From Helianthus annuus (taxonomy: Eukaryota; Streptophyta; Magnoliopsida; Asterales; Asteraceae), in the NCBI RefSeq assembly GCF_002127325.2, contig NC_035445.2, forward strand, positions 82,972,239 to 83,036,238: a DNA stretch of 64,000 nt, read 5' to 3'. Positions 44,085 to 53,838 of the stretch are shown here, piece by piece; position 1 is the first letter of the stretch; every line of letters begins with the position of its first letter. The position numbers and the translations under genes were made by a program. The notes under the pieces were generated by a model. The model saw only the letters and a list, made by a program, of their open reading frames with translations, had not been told where the DNA came from and did no database searches.

Positions 44085-45200
44085 TTGAGTTATAGTAGAA
44101 AGACGTTTAATATAAGAAGTGTAAGAAGCTACTATAGAGTGATAAGTGTCCAAAAAGGAATTAAATGAGAATAGTAATTTTGTTAAAGAAAATAAAAAAA
44201 GATTATGCATATTTAACTCACATGTTACCCCCTCCCCCATTCCCCTTCCCCCAATTTTTAAACGTAACTTTTTTATACGTCATTTGGTTTAAAAAAAATT
44301 ATAACATAAAATTGAGCATCATTTTTAATTTAATACGAATACTCTACTGTTATACTTAAAAAAATCGAAAGCCCAATTGCGTATTACACAATGAACATAA
44401 CGCAAAACAAAATGAGAAAACTCAGTTGCGTATTAAACAATGTACATAACATAGAACACAATGAGTATCAAACTAAAAACACAATGAAAAGTGGACCAAA
44501 AACACAATCGATGACGACAGATAAAAGACACATGGACAACAAACTAAAAACAATTGACATAACGTAAAACACGATGAGATCAAACTAAAAACGCAATGGA
44601 AACTAGACTAAAACACAATTGATGACTACGGATAAAAGACACAATGGACAACAGACCAAAACACAATAAACAACAAATTAAAACACAATGGATTGGATAG
44701 TAGAATAAACACAATGACCAGAACCTATAACACAATGTACAGAAAACCCAAATATAACACCATATTCATTGTGTCATGCATTGTGTTATAGGTTCTGATA
44801 AAAATACAATGGACAAAACCCAAATTAACATTGTGTTATAAGTTTTGATAATAACAAAATGTATAAAAACCTTAATAAAAACGTAAGGACCAAAACTCAG
44901 TTGAAAGACACAATGATCACAACCTTTAACACAATACAAAGATAACCTAGTAAAAGCGATAACTTTTTATTTTCTTTTTATATAGTAATATCATACTCAT
45001 ATTAAATATAAAAAACCCGCTGATTATTATGGTGATTTAAAAAAAAACATATGTCGTATGAAAAATTTATGGACGTTTTAAATTGATTGAGATGAGGGGA
45101 TTGACATATGTCTTGCATGTGGAGAGAAAAATCAATAAATGTATGATTCTCTTTCTACCTTTTCATTATTTTATTTTTCTTAAAACTAATCTCAACTCTT
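44085..45200. mobile_element. Palindromic element copy C with a different repeat core (ends approximate)
   Basis: The arms resemble those of copies A and B: left TTATAACATAAAATTGAGCAT..ACGAATACTCTACTGTTATAC and right TATAGTAATATCATACTCATATT..TTATGGTG, inverted to each other. The core (44370-44950) consists of AAAACACAATGGA-like units of 10-30 bp instead of the TATGGCG units of A and B. It is strongly diverged. No protein coding. Confidence 0.55.
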
Positions 45201-45403
45201 CAAATATAAGATTAATGGACTAAAATCCTTCTTACATTTCTTATTGAAATAAAACCATAAAAATAAACATCAAAAGTGATAAATTTTCTAAGACTTTTTA
45301 ACAACAATGATTTTAATTTAGTAATGTAACCAAATATAATCTATTAGTTTCTAGAAACAAAATTTGTAAAAGAAATATAAATTTAAATCACATTGGATTG
45401 ATT

Positions 45404-45632
45404 TTTTTAACAACAAATTTGGTTCACTGACGGGCCACAAGAGTATTATCGTGTCATTAGCGAAACTACCCGATCATATTCATCTCCACTAGGCAATAAT
45501 GCATATATACCAATTTAGGAGGAAACCCAATAAATTTGAGAAAAAAACCAATTGTGGGAATCGAACCCATGATCTAATGGTCATAAGCCTTATCCCACCA
45601 CCAAGATGTCACTAGGCTATGATGCCATGGGC
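45404..45632 (-). mobile_element. tRNA-derived SINE (229 bp) with 15-bp target duplication
   Basis: CACATTGGATTGATT is duplicated exactly at 45389-45403 and 45633-45647. On the minus strand the 5' part contains GGTGGTGGGATAAGGCTTATGACC and the B box GGGTTCGATTCCC (about 45556-45568), and the 3' end is a short A-run (poly-T at 45404-45408). A diverged copy is at 6788-6988. Confidence 0.88.
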
Positions 45633-46051
45633 CACATTGGATTGATTCTAAGAGTATGAAACGTGTTAATCGTATCCTAAAAAAACATAAAATAAATTTG
45701 TATATATATAGTTTAGCTATTCACTTCGGTGGTTTAATTTGTTAATTTAATTACCTTCAAATATTCTTTTCATTAGTAAACATCTCCTTTGTTTAACTCG
45801 TTTTACCTAGTGATCTTTTGTTACCTTCAAAATATAATAGTAGTATACTAAAAATTTGTAAAACAAATAATAATACATTCAATTAATACGTAGTAAAACT
45901 AAAAAGCATATGAAATGAACCAATAGCTAGCTTTTCAATTATAAAAGGACAAAATCTGCTTTCCCATCACTCAGTTCCCAATTTACCCTTATGTGTAACC
46001 CAACCAACTCTTTTTTCTTTACAATTATGAATGGCGTTTTCATAATAAACC

Positions 46052-46402
46052 GAGTGAATTGCAAGTTTTGTCCTTTATCTTTAGGCCATTTTGCAAGTTT
46101 TGTCCTTTATCTTTAAATTTGACGAGTTTTGTCCTTTATGTTTGAAAATCAAGCACGTTTTACCCTTTGGGCCTTAAAAATCAAGCACGTTTTGTCCTTT
46201 ATGTTTAAAAATCAAGCACGTTTTGTCCTTTATGTTAAAAAAATCAAGCACGTTTTGTCCTTAAAAATCAAGCACGTTTTGCCCCAAAGGGTAAAACGTG
46301 CTTGATTTTCAAACGTAAAGGACAAAACTCGTTAAATTTAAACATAAAGGACAAAACTTGCAAAATGGCCTAAAGATAAAGGACAAAACTTGCAATTCAC
46401 TC
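46052..46402. mobile_element. Mutator-type foldback MITE, copy 1 (351 bp)
   Basis: The inverted arms begin GAGTGAATTGCAAGTTTTGTCC. The hinge repeats ATCAAGCACGTTTTGTCC five times. TAATAAACC is duplicated exactly at 46043-46051 and 46403-46411. Nearly identical to 46468-46818. Confidence 0.92.
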
Positions 46403-46467
46403 TAATAAACCTCAAATTGAAGGGCTTTGTGTCTTCTGTAGCATGAAGATGTGATTTAATATATAAA

Positions 46468-46818
46468 GAGTGAATTGCAAGTTTTGTCCTTTATCTTTAG
46501 GCCATTTTGCAATTTTTGTCCTTGATGTTTAAATTTGACGAGTTTTGTCCTTTATGTTTAAAAATCAAGCACGTTTTACCATTTGGGCCTTAAAAATCAA
46601 GCACGTTTTGTCCTTTATGTTTAAAAATCAAGCACGTTTTGTCCTTTATGTTTAAAAAATCAAGCACGTTTTGTCCTTAAAAATCAAGCACGTTTTGCCC
46701 CAAAGGGTAAAACGTGCTTGATTTTCAAACATAAAGGACAAAACTCGTCAAATTTAAACATAAAGGACAAAACTTGCAAAATGGCCTAAAGATAAAGGAC
46801 AAAACTTGCAATTCACTC
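46468..46818. mobile_element. Mutator-type foldback MITE, copy 2 (351 bp)
   Basis: Same length, arms and hinge repeats as 46052-46402, with only scattered differences. It is flanked by ATATATAAA (46459-46467) and CTATATAAA (46819-46827), a 9-bp duplication with one mismatch. Different flanks mean two separate insertions rather than a tandem duplication. Confidence 0.9.
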
Positions 46819-46825
46819 CTATATA

Positions 46826-46965
46826 AATATATAATATATAATATATAATATATAATATATAATATATAATATATAGTATATAATATATAATATAATATAA
46901 TATATAATATATAATATATAATATAATATATAATATAATATATAATATATAATATAATAAGATAC
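46826..46965. repeat. ATAATATAT minisatellite
   Basis: About 140 bp composed of ATATAATAT variants, with no GC pairs except one G. It borders MITE copy 2. Confidence 0.9.
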
Positions 46966-47977
46966 CCCTATATTTGGAATACCAATTTATAAAATCACAT
47001 ATGAAAACAAAAATTTATTATGCATGGTGCGTGTGGTGTCTGGTTTTGTGAAAAGGACTAAGGATGGTGTGCTAACTACAAGTTGTCTTCTTGTCATAAA
47101 GTGGCATGACAAAAAGCATTAAACCGGTGGCTTAAATTTCTTGAAATTATTATCTAATCCAACAAAATATTTGTTAAATTTGCTTTTAACCAACACATTT
47201 AAATTATTGCATACCTTTTCATAATATAATGATTATTGTAAGAATGATTAAAGTTGGATTTGCTCACTTTTATTCGAAATAAGATACTAATTAATGAAAA
47301 TATATAAAAATAAGTTGTTGATATGCATTGAAGAGCTATTCCCCATGTTTTACATACATGTTTGCCACTATATCATGCAGAGGAATTTCCATTAGCTTGA
47401 GTTCAAATGTAAAATCATATATACTTTAATTCTAATTGCATGTTTTAAAAAAGTTAGGAGTAAACTTCTATAGATGATTACCACTAATAATCAATTATAA
47501 TTATAACTGATGCTCGGTTTTTATGCAGTTTTTCATAAATCCTGTAACACAGTGACAACTTTTTCACCATAGGCGCCATTTGATGACCAGGCAACGAGAC
47601 CCCTATCATGGGCACGGTCCATGGGGTGTTGCATCCAAACCCATCAAGTAGGTGCAACCCTCATGAACCATACGTGCGTTGGCGCGTGAAATGAGACTAG
47701 TTATGAAAGGAGGTGATGTTCACATCTTCTAACTCGTATTCTTGTTTTTCTTTGTTCTTAAGCAAATCCTAATTATACTAAAATGATCATGATGATATGA
47801 AAATTACCGACGAGAGTTTATAATAAACCCATCTTTTAGTGTTGTGATTGAAAATTACCTTCCACCATAAAATGTCACTTTAAAGACCACCATTGACAAC
47901 TACATCCATAATCGCCATTCTTAACTTTTTTTCTAGTTAATCGTAGTATTTGGTTTTTGGATGACTTGTAGAATTCT
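46966..47977. other. Gene-free spacer
   Basis: AT-rich sequence; the GC-richer stretch 47560-47700 (TGATGACCAGGCAACGAGACC..) has no convincing frame. I see no element ends. Confidence 0.5.
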
Positions 47978-48272
47978 AAGAGCACTCATAATATGTGCAT
48001 TGTGGGTTGTCCGAATCTACTCGTCAAAATTTTGTACGAGAGGCGGCAAGTCCGCAAGCCAAGTCTAGAAATTTGGTTCCGAAATCCGGACACATGGTAG
48101 GGCCCCTCACTAACATGCACATATACACATATAATATAAAATATTTTTAACGAGGTTTGTGGATGTTTGTACATTGTGGAAAAAAATAAAGATCTTTAAG
48201 GGAAATTTGAAATGTGGCATTGAGGTGACAATTTGTGAAAGTCTAAAATCCAATAAGATTGTAGGTGCTCTA
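47978..48272. mobile_element. Probable MITE with AGAGCAC ends (about 295 bp)
   Basis: The left end AAGAGCACTCATAATATG and the inverted right end TTAGAGCACCTACAATCTT resemble each other. The interior is non-coding. This end type is common among plant hAT or Harbinger MITEs. No clear duplication found. Confidence 0.45.
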
Positions 48273-48477
48273 AGAAATAGTGCGGACTGCTATTAGGTTT
48301 ATGATATAGTGTGCTCTCTTTTTAAGTTTTATCTACATGTTTCTAATGTAAACTATTTTTCAATAATCATGATTTCTTTTTTTGCCAATAAGCTTTGTGT
48401 TTCATTTCACAATACAAATTTTATGTCATCATTATAACTTCTAGATTTATTGAGATTCCTATAAATATAATACGATG

Positions 48478-48811
48478 TGTTGATGCAACAAATACAAGAC
48501 CAACGGTAGTAGCTGGGTTGGTTAGGCAAAAGGGTTGAAGGGTTCAACTTTGCCTAACGCAGGTCGTGGGGTCCCCCTACGTTTGCAAGACGTGAAAGGA
48601 GGCAGGGGCGGAACCACGGGAGGGTCAGGGGGGTCAGCTGACCCTCCGGCCGGCCGAGTATAAGTTAACCGGTATGTCCACTGAAAACCAATTTTTTTAT
48701 AGTTTGACCCTTCAGAATGTATGATATACATTCTAGAGTAGTACAAGTGGAGAAAAAAACAGTAAAAATAATGTTTACAAAGGTTTTTCCGGTGACCGGA
48801 ATAAGGCTCTG
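48478..48811. mobile_element. Partial duplicate of the Tat LTR end followed by a CAGGGGCGGA-type insert
   Basis: 48478-48603 repeats the first 126 bp of the LTR at 48812 (TGTTGATGCAACAAATACAA..) with few differences. It is followed by 208 bp beginning CAGGGGCGGAACCACGG, with an inverted GGTCAGCTGACC word, before the LTR begins again. The insert resembles a dispersed plant repeat. How the LTR end came to be doubled is unclear. Confidence 0.6.
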
Positions 48812-49430
48812 TGTTGATGCAACAAATACAAGACCAACGGTAGTAGCTGGATCGGTTAGGCAAAAGGGTTGAAGGGTTCAACCTTGCCTAACGCAGGTCG
48901 CGGGGTCCCCCCACGTTTGTAAGACGTGGAAGGAGGTTTACTAGTTTGTTGTTGTTATTTGCTGAAGATTCCTTCTCTGAGATGTACTCAGATTCGGAAG
49001 TGGGAGCAAATGGAATGTGTGTGGTGGATGTGAAAAGGAGTGACTTGTATGTAAGCAAGTACTCCACACGAATGACCAGAGATTAGAGAATCAGAGCCGG
49101 CCAGGAGATGTTTTCTGAAGTAAATGAAGTGTCAATTTATAAGAGAAGACATCTCCCGAAGTAGAATGTATTAGACTAGTAACCTTGCTTGCAGTGGAGG
49201 GTTTCCCCTTTCGGGGGTTAAAGGCTTTCGACCCTGGGTAATAGCGTGTATTGTGCAGACCTGCTTTGCTTTTGCGGCTATGGGTTGGTGAAGCGATCTC
49301 CGGATGTGACTGGCCACTGTTTCCGCCTCGCTTTTCCCATCTCACAGCTTTTTAACCATTGAACCGTTTAACCATTTGAGCATTTACATATTTAGTCACT
49401 TTATTTAGTCTTGGGCTACCCCCGTCATCA
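48812..49430 (-). repeat. 3' LTR of the Tat-lineage element (619 bp)
   Basis: The plus strand starts TGTTGATGCAAC and ends CCCCGTCATCA. On the minus strand it is preceded by the purine-rich tract CTTGGGGGGC (49431-49441). The matching 5' LTR must lie beyond 64000. The right border could be 49427 instead of 49430. Confidence 0.7.
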
Positions 49431-49797
49431 GCCCCCCAAGTCAGAGGTTTTTGGGTAATGAGCTCAAATACTTCTGACTTTTATGTATGTATTTTATTGC
49501 TTGAAGGTTTCGAGGGTTCGTTGTTTGAAGGCTTGAAAGGTTGAAGGCAGTTAATATTTGAATTTTAAATAACTGACAATTGATTTGATTGATGTGTGGC
49601 AGTTTGATAGGGTGGCGGTTTTGCAGAAGTTACTTTTTGCCATTATTACCCCTATTGTAGGTTTTCATTTATTTTATATCTGCAAATTCTATCCATATTA
49701 TTCATAATCTTTCCAAGTTTCTGCCATTTCCTTCCTTCTCTAAGGTTAGTTTCGGTTTCCTTTACACCTTGTATTCTTCATTTTCTGTTTTTCAAAA

Positions 49798-52004
49798 ATG
49801 GGTGCTCGTAAGGACTTAGCAAAATCGTTTTCTCGGTTAACACAAGAGGAAGTAGATTTATTTTGTATGGAATATGGTATTGATAGAAAATTTAACCCAA
49901 CTGCTCCTGCTTGTGATGTTCCTGTTGATAAACCGAACCCTGGTTCGATTGCCCTTTACTGCCGTCATTTTCAATGGTCGAATCTTCGTTATCCCTTTTC
50001 GTTTTTTGTTTTGAACTTGTTGGAGTATTATCGGGTTTCTTTTGGGCAAGTTCATCCGAAGGGGATGGCTAGGGTTTTGCATTTTGAAGTTTTGTGTCGT
50101 GCTCTTGGATATGATCCTTCCTTGTTGCTCTTTCGGCGGTTTTTCCGTTTGGCCAAGAATGGCGACTGGTTCACCTTTGAAACATCAAAGGTTGATACTT
50201 GCCTCATCTCGTCCATGGTTACAACACTTGGGACCTGGAAGGATCGCTTTTTCTGGGTTTCCGAGTCTATTGTTCCCTTCAAGATGGTGTGGAGGCATCC
50301 GGATGCTGTTCTTAATGATCCGGAGCCCTCTGAATCCGAATTGAATGATGCTTTTCTTGCAGCCATCCGGGGGTGCCCTTCGAGGGTTCTCCCTTTCCTG
50401 AACATTTGTTAGTTCTTTTAGGGGTTAGTAACATTTGGGAGAAAGCCGATCGGGATCCGGTACTAATGAGAAATGGCGTGGGTATGCATTTTCCCTTTTT
50501 GCCCTTTTTGCATTTATTCTGACTTATGACTTATTTGCTTTTGTTTTGTTTTTTGTAGTCATGTCTGCTTTGGATTTTATCAAAAGTGATGATATTTCTG
50601 ATGTTGTGTTTGAGGATGCTCCGTCTGTTCCTGGCGAGAATGTTGTGGTTAGAACTGCTGAGCAAAGGTTTGAGGGCACAGGTTATGCTAGTGTTGCCAA
50701 TGTCAAGGGTTTTTCTAAGTCCAACGTTCCCAAGTCTTCGACCCGCCGATCTTCTCGTTGGTTGTTGAAAGCTGGTCCTCAATCCACTTCTACTCAACCA
50801 GTGTACTTGAGTGATGATATTGAAGTTTCGAAAGATCAAGGTGGTGAAGCAGGTGCTGAGAAGGATAAAGAATTAGTTGTTCATGGTAAAAAGGTTCCAG
50901 GCAAGAAGGTTGTTGCTACCCCTGTTCAGGAGTCTTCAAGCAGGGACGTTGAAGGGTTAGATCCGGAAGGGATTTATGTGCCTACTTGGTTAGTGAAGAA
51001 TGATGACACCTTCAAAGATGCTGCTGTTTGTGAGGATGCTCTTATTCACCTTGCTCCTCCTTCGGTGCACAAGACCATTGCTGGGATGGATGATGACTTG
51101 ATGTTGTCTCGGATGGTTTTGAGTACTTGCAACCTTGCTGCTATGCTTCCTCAAGGTATTGCCCGTTTTCGTCAAAGGATGTAGGAATACAAGGAATTTT
51201 CCAAGAAGAAGGATAAGATGAAATCCTCTATGGCCTCGATGAAAAAGGAAATAGCTGGTTTTGCCGAGAAAGAAGCAGCATGGCAGAAGGAGGTTAGTGA
51301 CTTGAGGAAGATGCATGAGATTGAGATGGGTGATTTGAAAAAGAGTTTTGAGTCTAACTTGTTGAAGTTAAAAGCTGACCGGGAGACTTTGGCTGTTCAG
51401 CAACAGGCTTTTCGTGAGGAGAAAGAGGGGTTGAAGGCTTCAGTTGCTCGTTCTACTGCTGACTATCAGTGGTTAATTGAGCATGGTTTCTAGCAGGTTG
51501 TTACTCATCTTTTACATTCCAAGGAGTTCAATTCTGCCCTTGGTGATGTTTATACTAAGCTCCTCAACCTGGGGAAACACCAAGGCCTCATTGCTGGTTA
51601 CAAGCTTCATGAATCCGGCCATCCTTTGGAGAAGTCACCTCTATTTCGTCCCGAGGCTTCTGATGTTTTTAAAGGCTCCGTTGAGCAAATGGAGAAACTG
51701 ACCTATCCTTACATCCATCAGGTTTCTGGTTGTTTTGGTAAGCCTCTTACTGTGTTGCAGGACTTGAAACCGGAGGGCCTAAATGAAAAAAGTTTGTGCC
51801 GAAATCTTGGGTTCTCTTTCAAGGAAGAGATCCTATTCGGGGGATAATGATGATACCCTTTCAGGTCAGACGGATGTTCCTAAGGATGCAAGCTTGGAGG
51901 CTTCAGCGGTGGGTGGTGATGGAAGTTTAAAGACTAAGAAGCTGAAGAAAACAAAGAAGACCAAGGGTGAAGGTTCTGGAGTTTCCAAGTCTGTTGATTC
52001 GTAG
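49798..52004 (+). pseudogene. Antisense ORF of the Tat element (gypsy-type transposon domain family), broken
   Basis: It reads against gag-pol. Exon 1 (49798-50474) starts MGARKDLAKSFSRLTQEEVD and contains YPFSFFVLNLLEYYRVSFGQ and FRRFFRLAKNGDWFTF, the plant domain of unknown function called putative gypsy-type transposon. A one-base shift in a G-run near 50370 moves the frame to EGSPFPEHLLVLLGVSNIWE. A GT-AG intron of about 85 bp (about 50474-50558) follows. Exon 2 encodes SALDFIKSDD, a linker, a stop at 51182-51184, a coiled-coil region (51218-51490) with another stop, and a lysine-rich C-terminus ending at 52002-52004. Its function in retroelements is unknown. Confidence 0.75.
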
Positions 52005-52943
52005 CTTTCTTAGCACTAAAAACAACTTATGGTTTGTAATCTTTAAACAATATTAGGTTTTCAGGGACCCTTAAGGTTCCTGTTGGTTGTGTTGAAGGCC
52101 TGTGTGGCCGTTTGAACAATTGTTAGGTTTGCAAGTCACTAGGACTTGCCTTAACTTTTGTTTGGAAGTCCTTTAGGGCTTTCTATGGTATGGTATGATA
52201 TCTTAACTTTCTTATTTATGTTATGTGTTTAGACTTGTGTCTGTTTTTGTTAAGGCAGTCTGTTTGGCTTTAACCTTCCAAGACTTTTGGCTGTCTGTTA
52301 GTAGGTTGAAGCCTTTAAGGTTTCGAGTTGTTGCTCGAGTGGCTTGAAGCCTTGAAGGATTCTTAGACTTGTGGCCTGACTTGGTTTGTATCTTTTTTGT
52401 TTTTTGTCCAAGTGATTTTGTTCTTTCAGATTCTCTTTGTCCTTTTGCAACTTTGTATTTGTCCAGTTTGTGCTGCTCTTATGTTTGTCATACCTAGAAG
52501 GGTTCAGTGCTGCAGACACTTAGCCTTGGTATTTTTAACAAGAAGATCTAGCACCTATCCTTTTTATTATTTCCTTGGTTTTTACTTGAATTTTTTAAGC
52601 CTTTTTGTTGATTATATTTTTAAGGCTTAGGGAACATTTGGTGTAGGCTGTTCACACCCGTCTATGAGACAATTTTAGGTTTTCTTAACAAGTCTCATGG
52701 AGTTGTATTGATTTAGGCACTCACCCCTTATATAGGTTCATTCAACCCTTGAACCTATTGAGCGATGCGGCCTGGGAGCTCATCCCCTTACATAGCCCTT
52801 GCCATGGAGTTTTTTGCTAGGTTCTCAACCTGATCTTAGGATAGAAAGACAAGTTTGATAAAGCAACTTCATTCATTTCAGCAATACTTGCTTTTTACAA
52901 AAGGTATTCATAATTCTGCTTGATACAAACCAAACTTTCTATT
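52005..52943. other. Non-coding stretch between antisense ORF and integrase remnant
   Basis: T/G-rich sequence with repeated CTTGAAGCCTT and GGTTTCGAG words. It probably is 3' UTR of both convergent transcripts of the Tat element. No domains seen. Confidence 0.5.
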
Positions 52944-53342
52944 TTAAACATGGAACCTTTTCAGGGTTTTGCCGTTCCAATGCCTTGGAAGCCTTTTGCC
53001 TTCTGAGTCAGCCAGCTTGTAGGATCCACCTTTGTGTGCTTCAAGGATGGTGTATGGGCCTTCCCATTGTGGGCCAAGCTTCCCTTGATTTTCTTTCTTG
53101 CTGGCTTCGTTGTTTCTGAGGACCAGGTCCCCTGGCTTGAAACGTTCATTCTTGACTTTCTTGTTGTAGTAAGCTTCCATCTGTTGCTTGTATTTAGCCT
53201 CTTGAATTGCGGCTTGATCTCTTGCTTCCTCTAGGAGTTGTAAATTCAACATGATCTCTTTTTTGTTTGTTTCGGGATTCATGTTGACAATTCTTTAGGT
53301 TACAACTCCTATCTCAGCGGGGATCACAGCTTCGGATCCGAA
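52944..53342 (-). pseudogene. Integrase C-terminal remnant of the Tat element
   Basis: The reading frame gives FGSEAVIPAEIG (53290-53345, with a stop), then the C-terminal region ARDQAAIQEAKYKQQMEAYY, RFKPGDLVLR, LGPQWEGPYTILEAHKGGSY and a stop at 52944. The zinc finger and catalytic core are missing. The break at about 53343 is the junction with filler DNA. Confidence 0.85.
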
Positions 53343-53415
53343 TACCAATAATCCATGCTTTAATTTCGATGTTGACAATTTTTTGTTTGTTTCGGGATTC
53401 ATGTTGACAATTCTT
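53343..53415. other. Filler-DNA junction between integrase remnant and nested LTR
   Basis: 53346-53370 copies a piece of the nested LTR (CAATAATCCATGCTTTAATT, also at 59085-59109 and 53427). 53379-53415 is an exact 37-bp copy of integrase sequence 53259-53295. Then the truncated LTR begins. Alternating short local copies are the signature of templated end-joining repair of a double-strand break. Confidence 0.85.
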
Positions 53416-53838
53416 GTGATGAGGATCAATAATCCATGCTTTAATTTTGATTTTGGACTGAATTGGACCTTCAATTTGCAGGTTTAGTGAAGTTCTAGGG
53501 TTTTGAAGAGTGGGGATCGACCTGCTCTCTTCTCTGATCGACCAGACACCTCTAATTGGGGTGTTTGGTTTATTTTTATTTGTTTTATTAAATTCTAGTT
53601 TCTAGTTCTACCACTTAGGTCCCTCCACTTTTGTATAACTTATAGTTTGGCTAAATTTTAACCCTATTATAAGTTATCTCTAGACTGTTAGCTAACTAGG
53701 TTAAAATTCCTAGTTAGTAAATTCTTGTTTATTTAATAATCCCAATATTCACCGGGTTACTTTTACCACTAAAGGTAAATTACCCGTCTTTTAATATAAA
53801 CGTGATTTGATTACCAAACCCGTTTTCGGGGTGTTACA
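53415..53838 (-). repeat. Truncated 3' LTR of the LARD (about 424 bp)
   Basis: Matches 59072-59496 almost base for base and ends TGTTACA. About 2.7 kb of LTR is missing at the filler junction. Confidence 0.9.
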
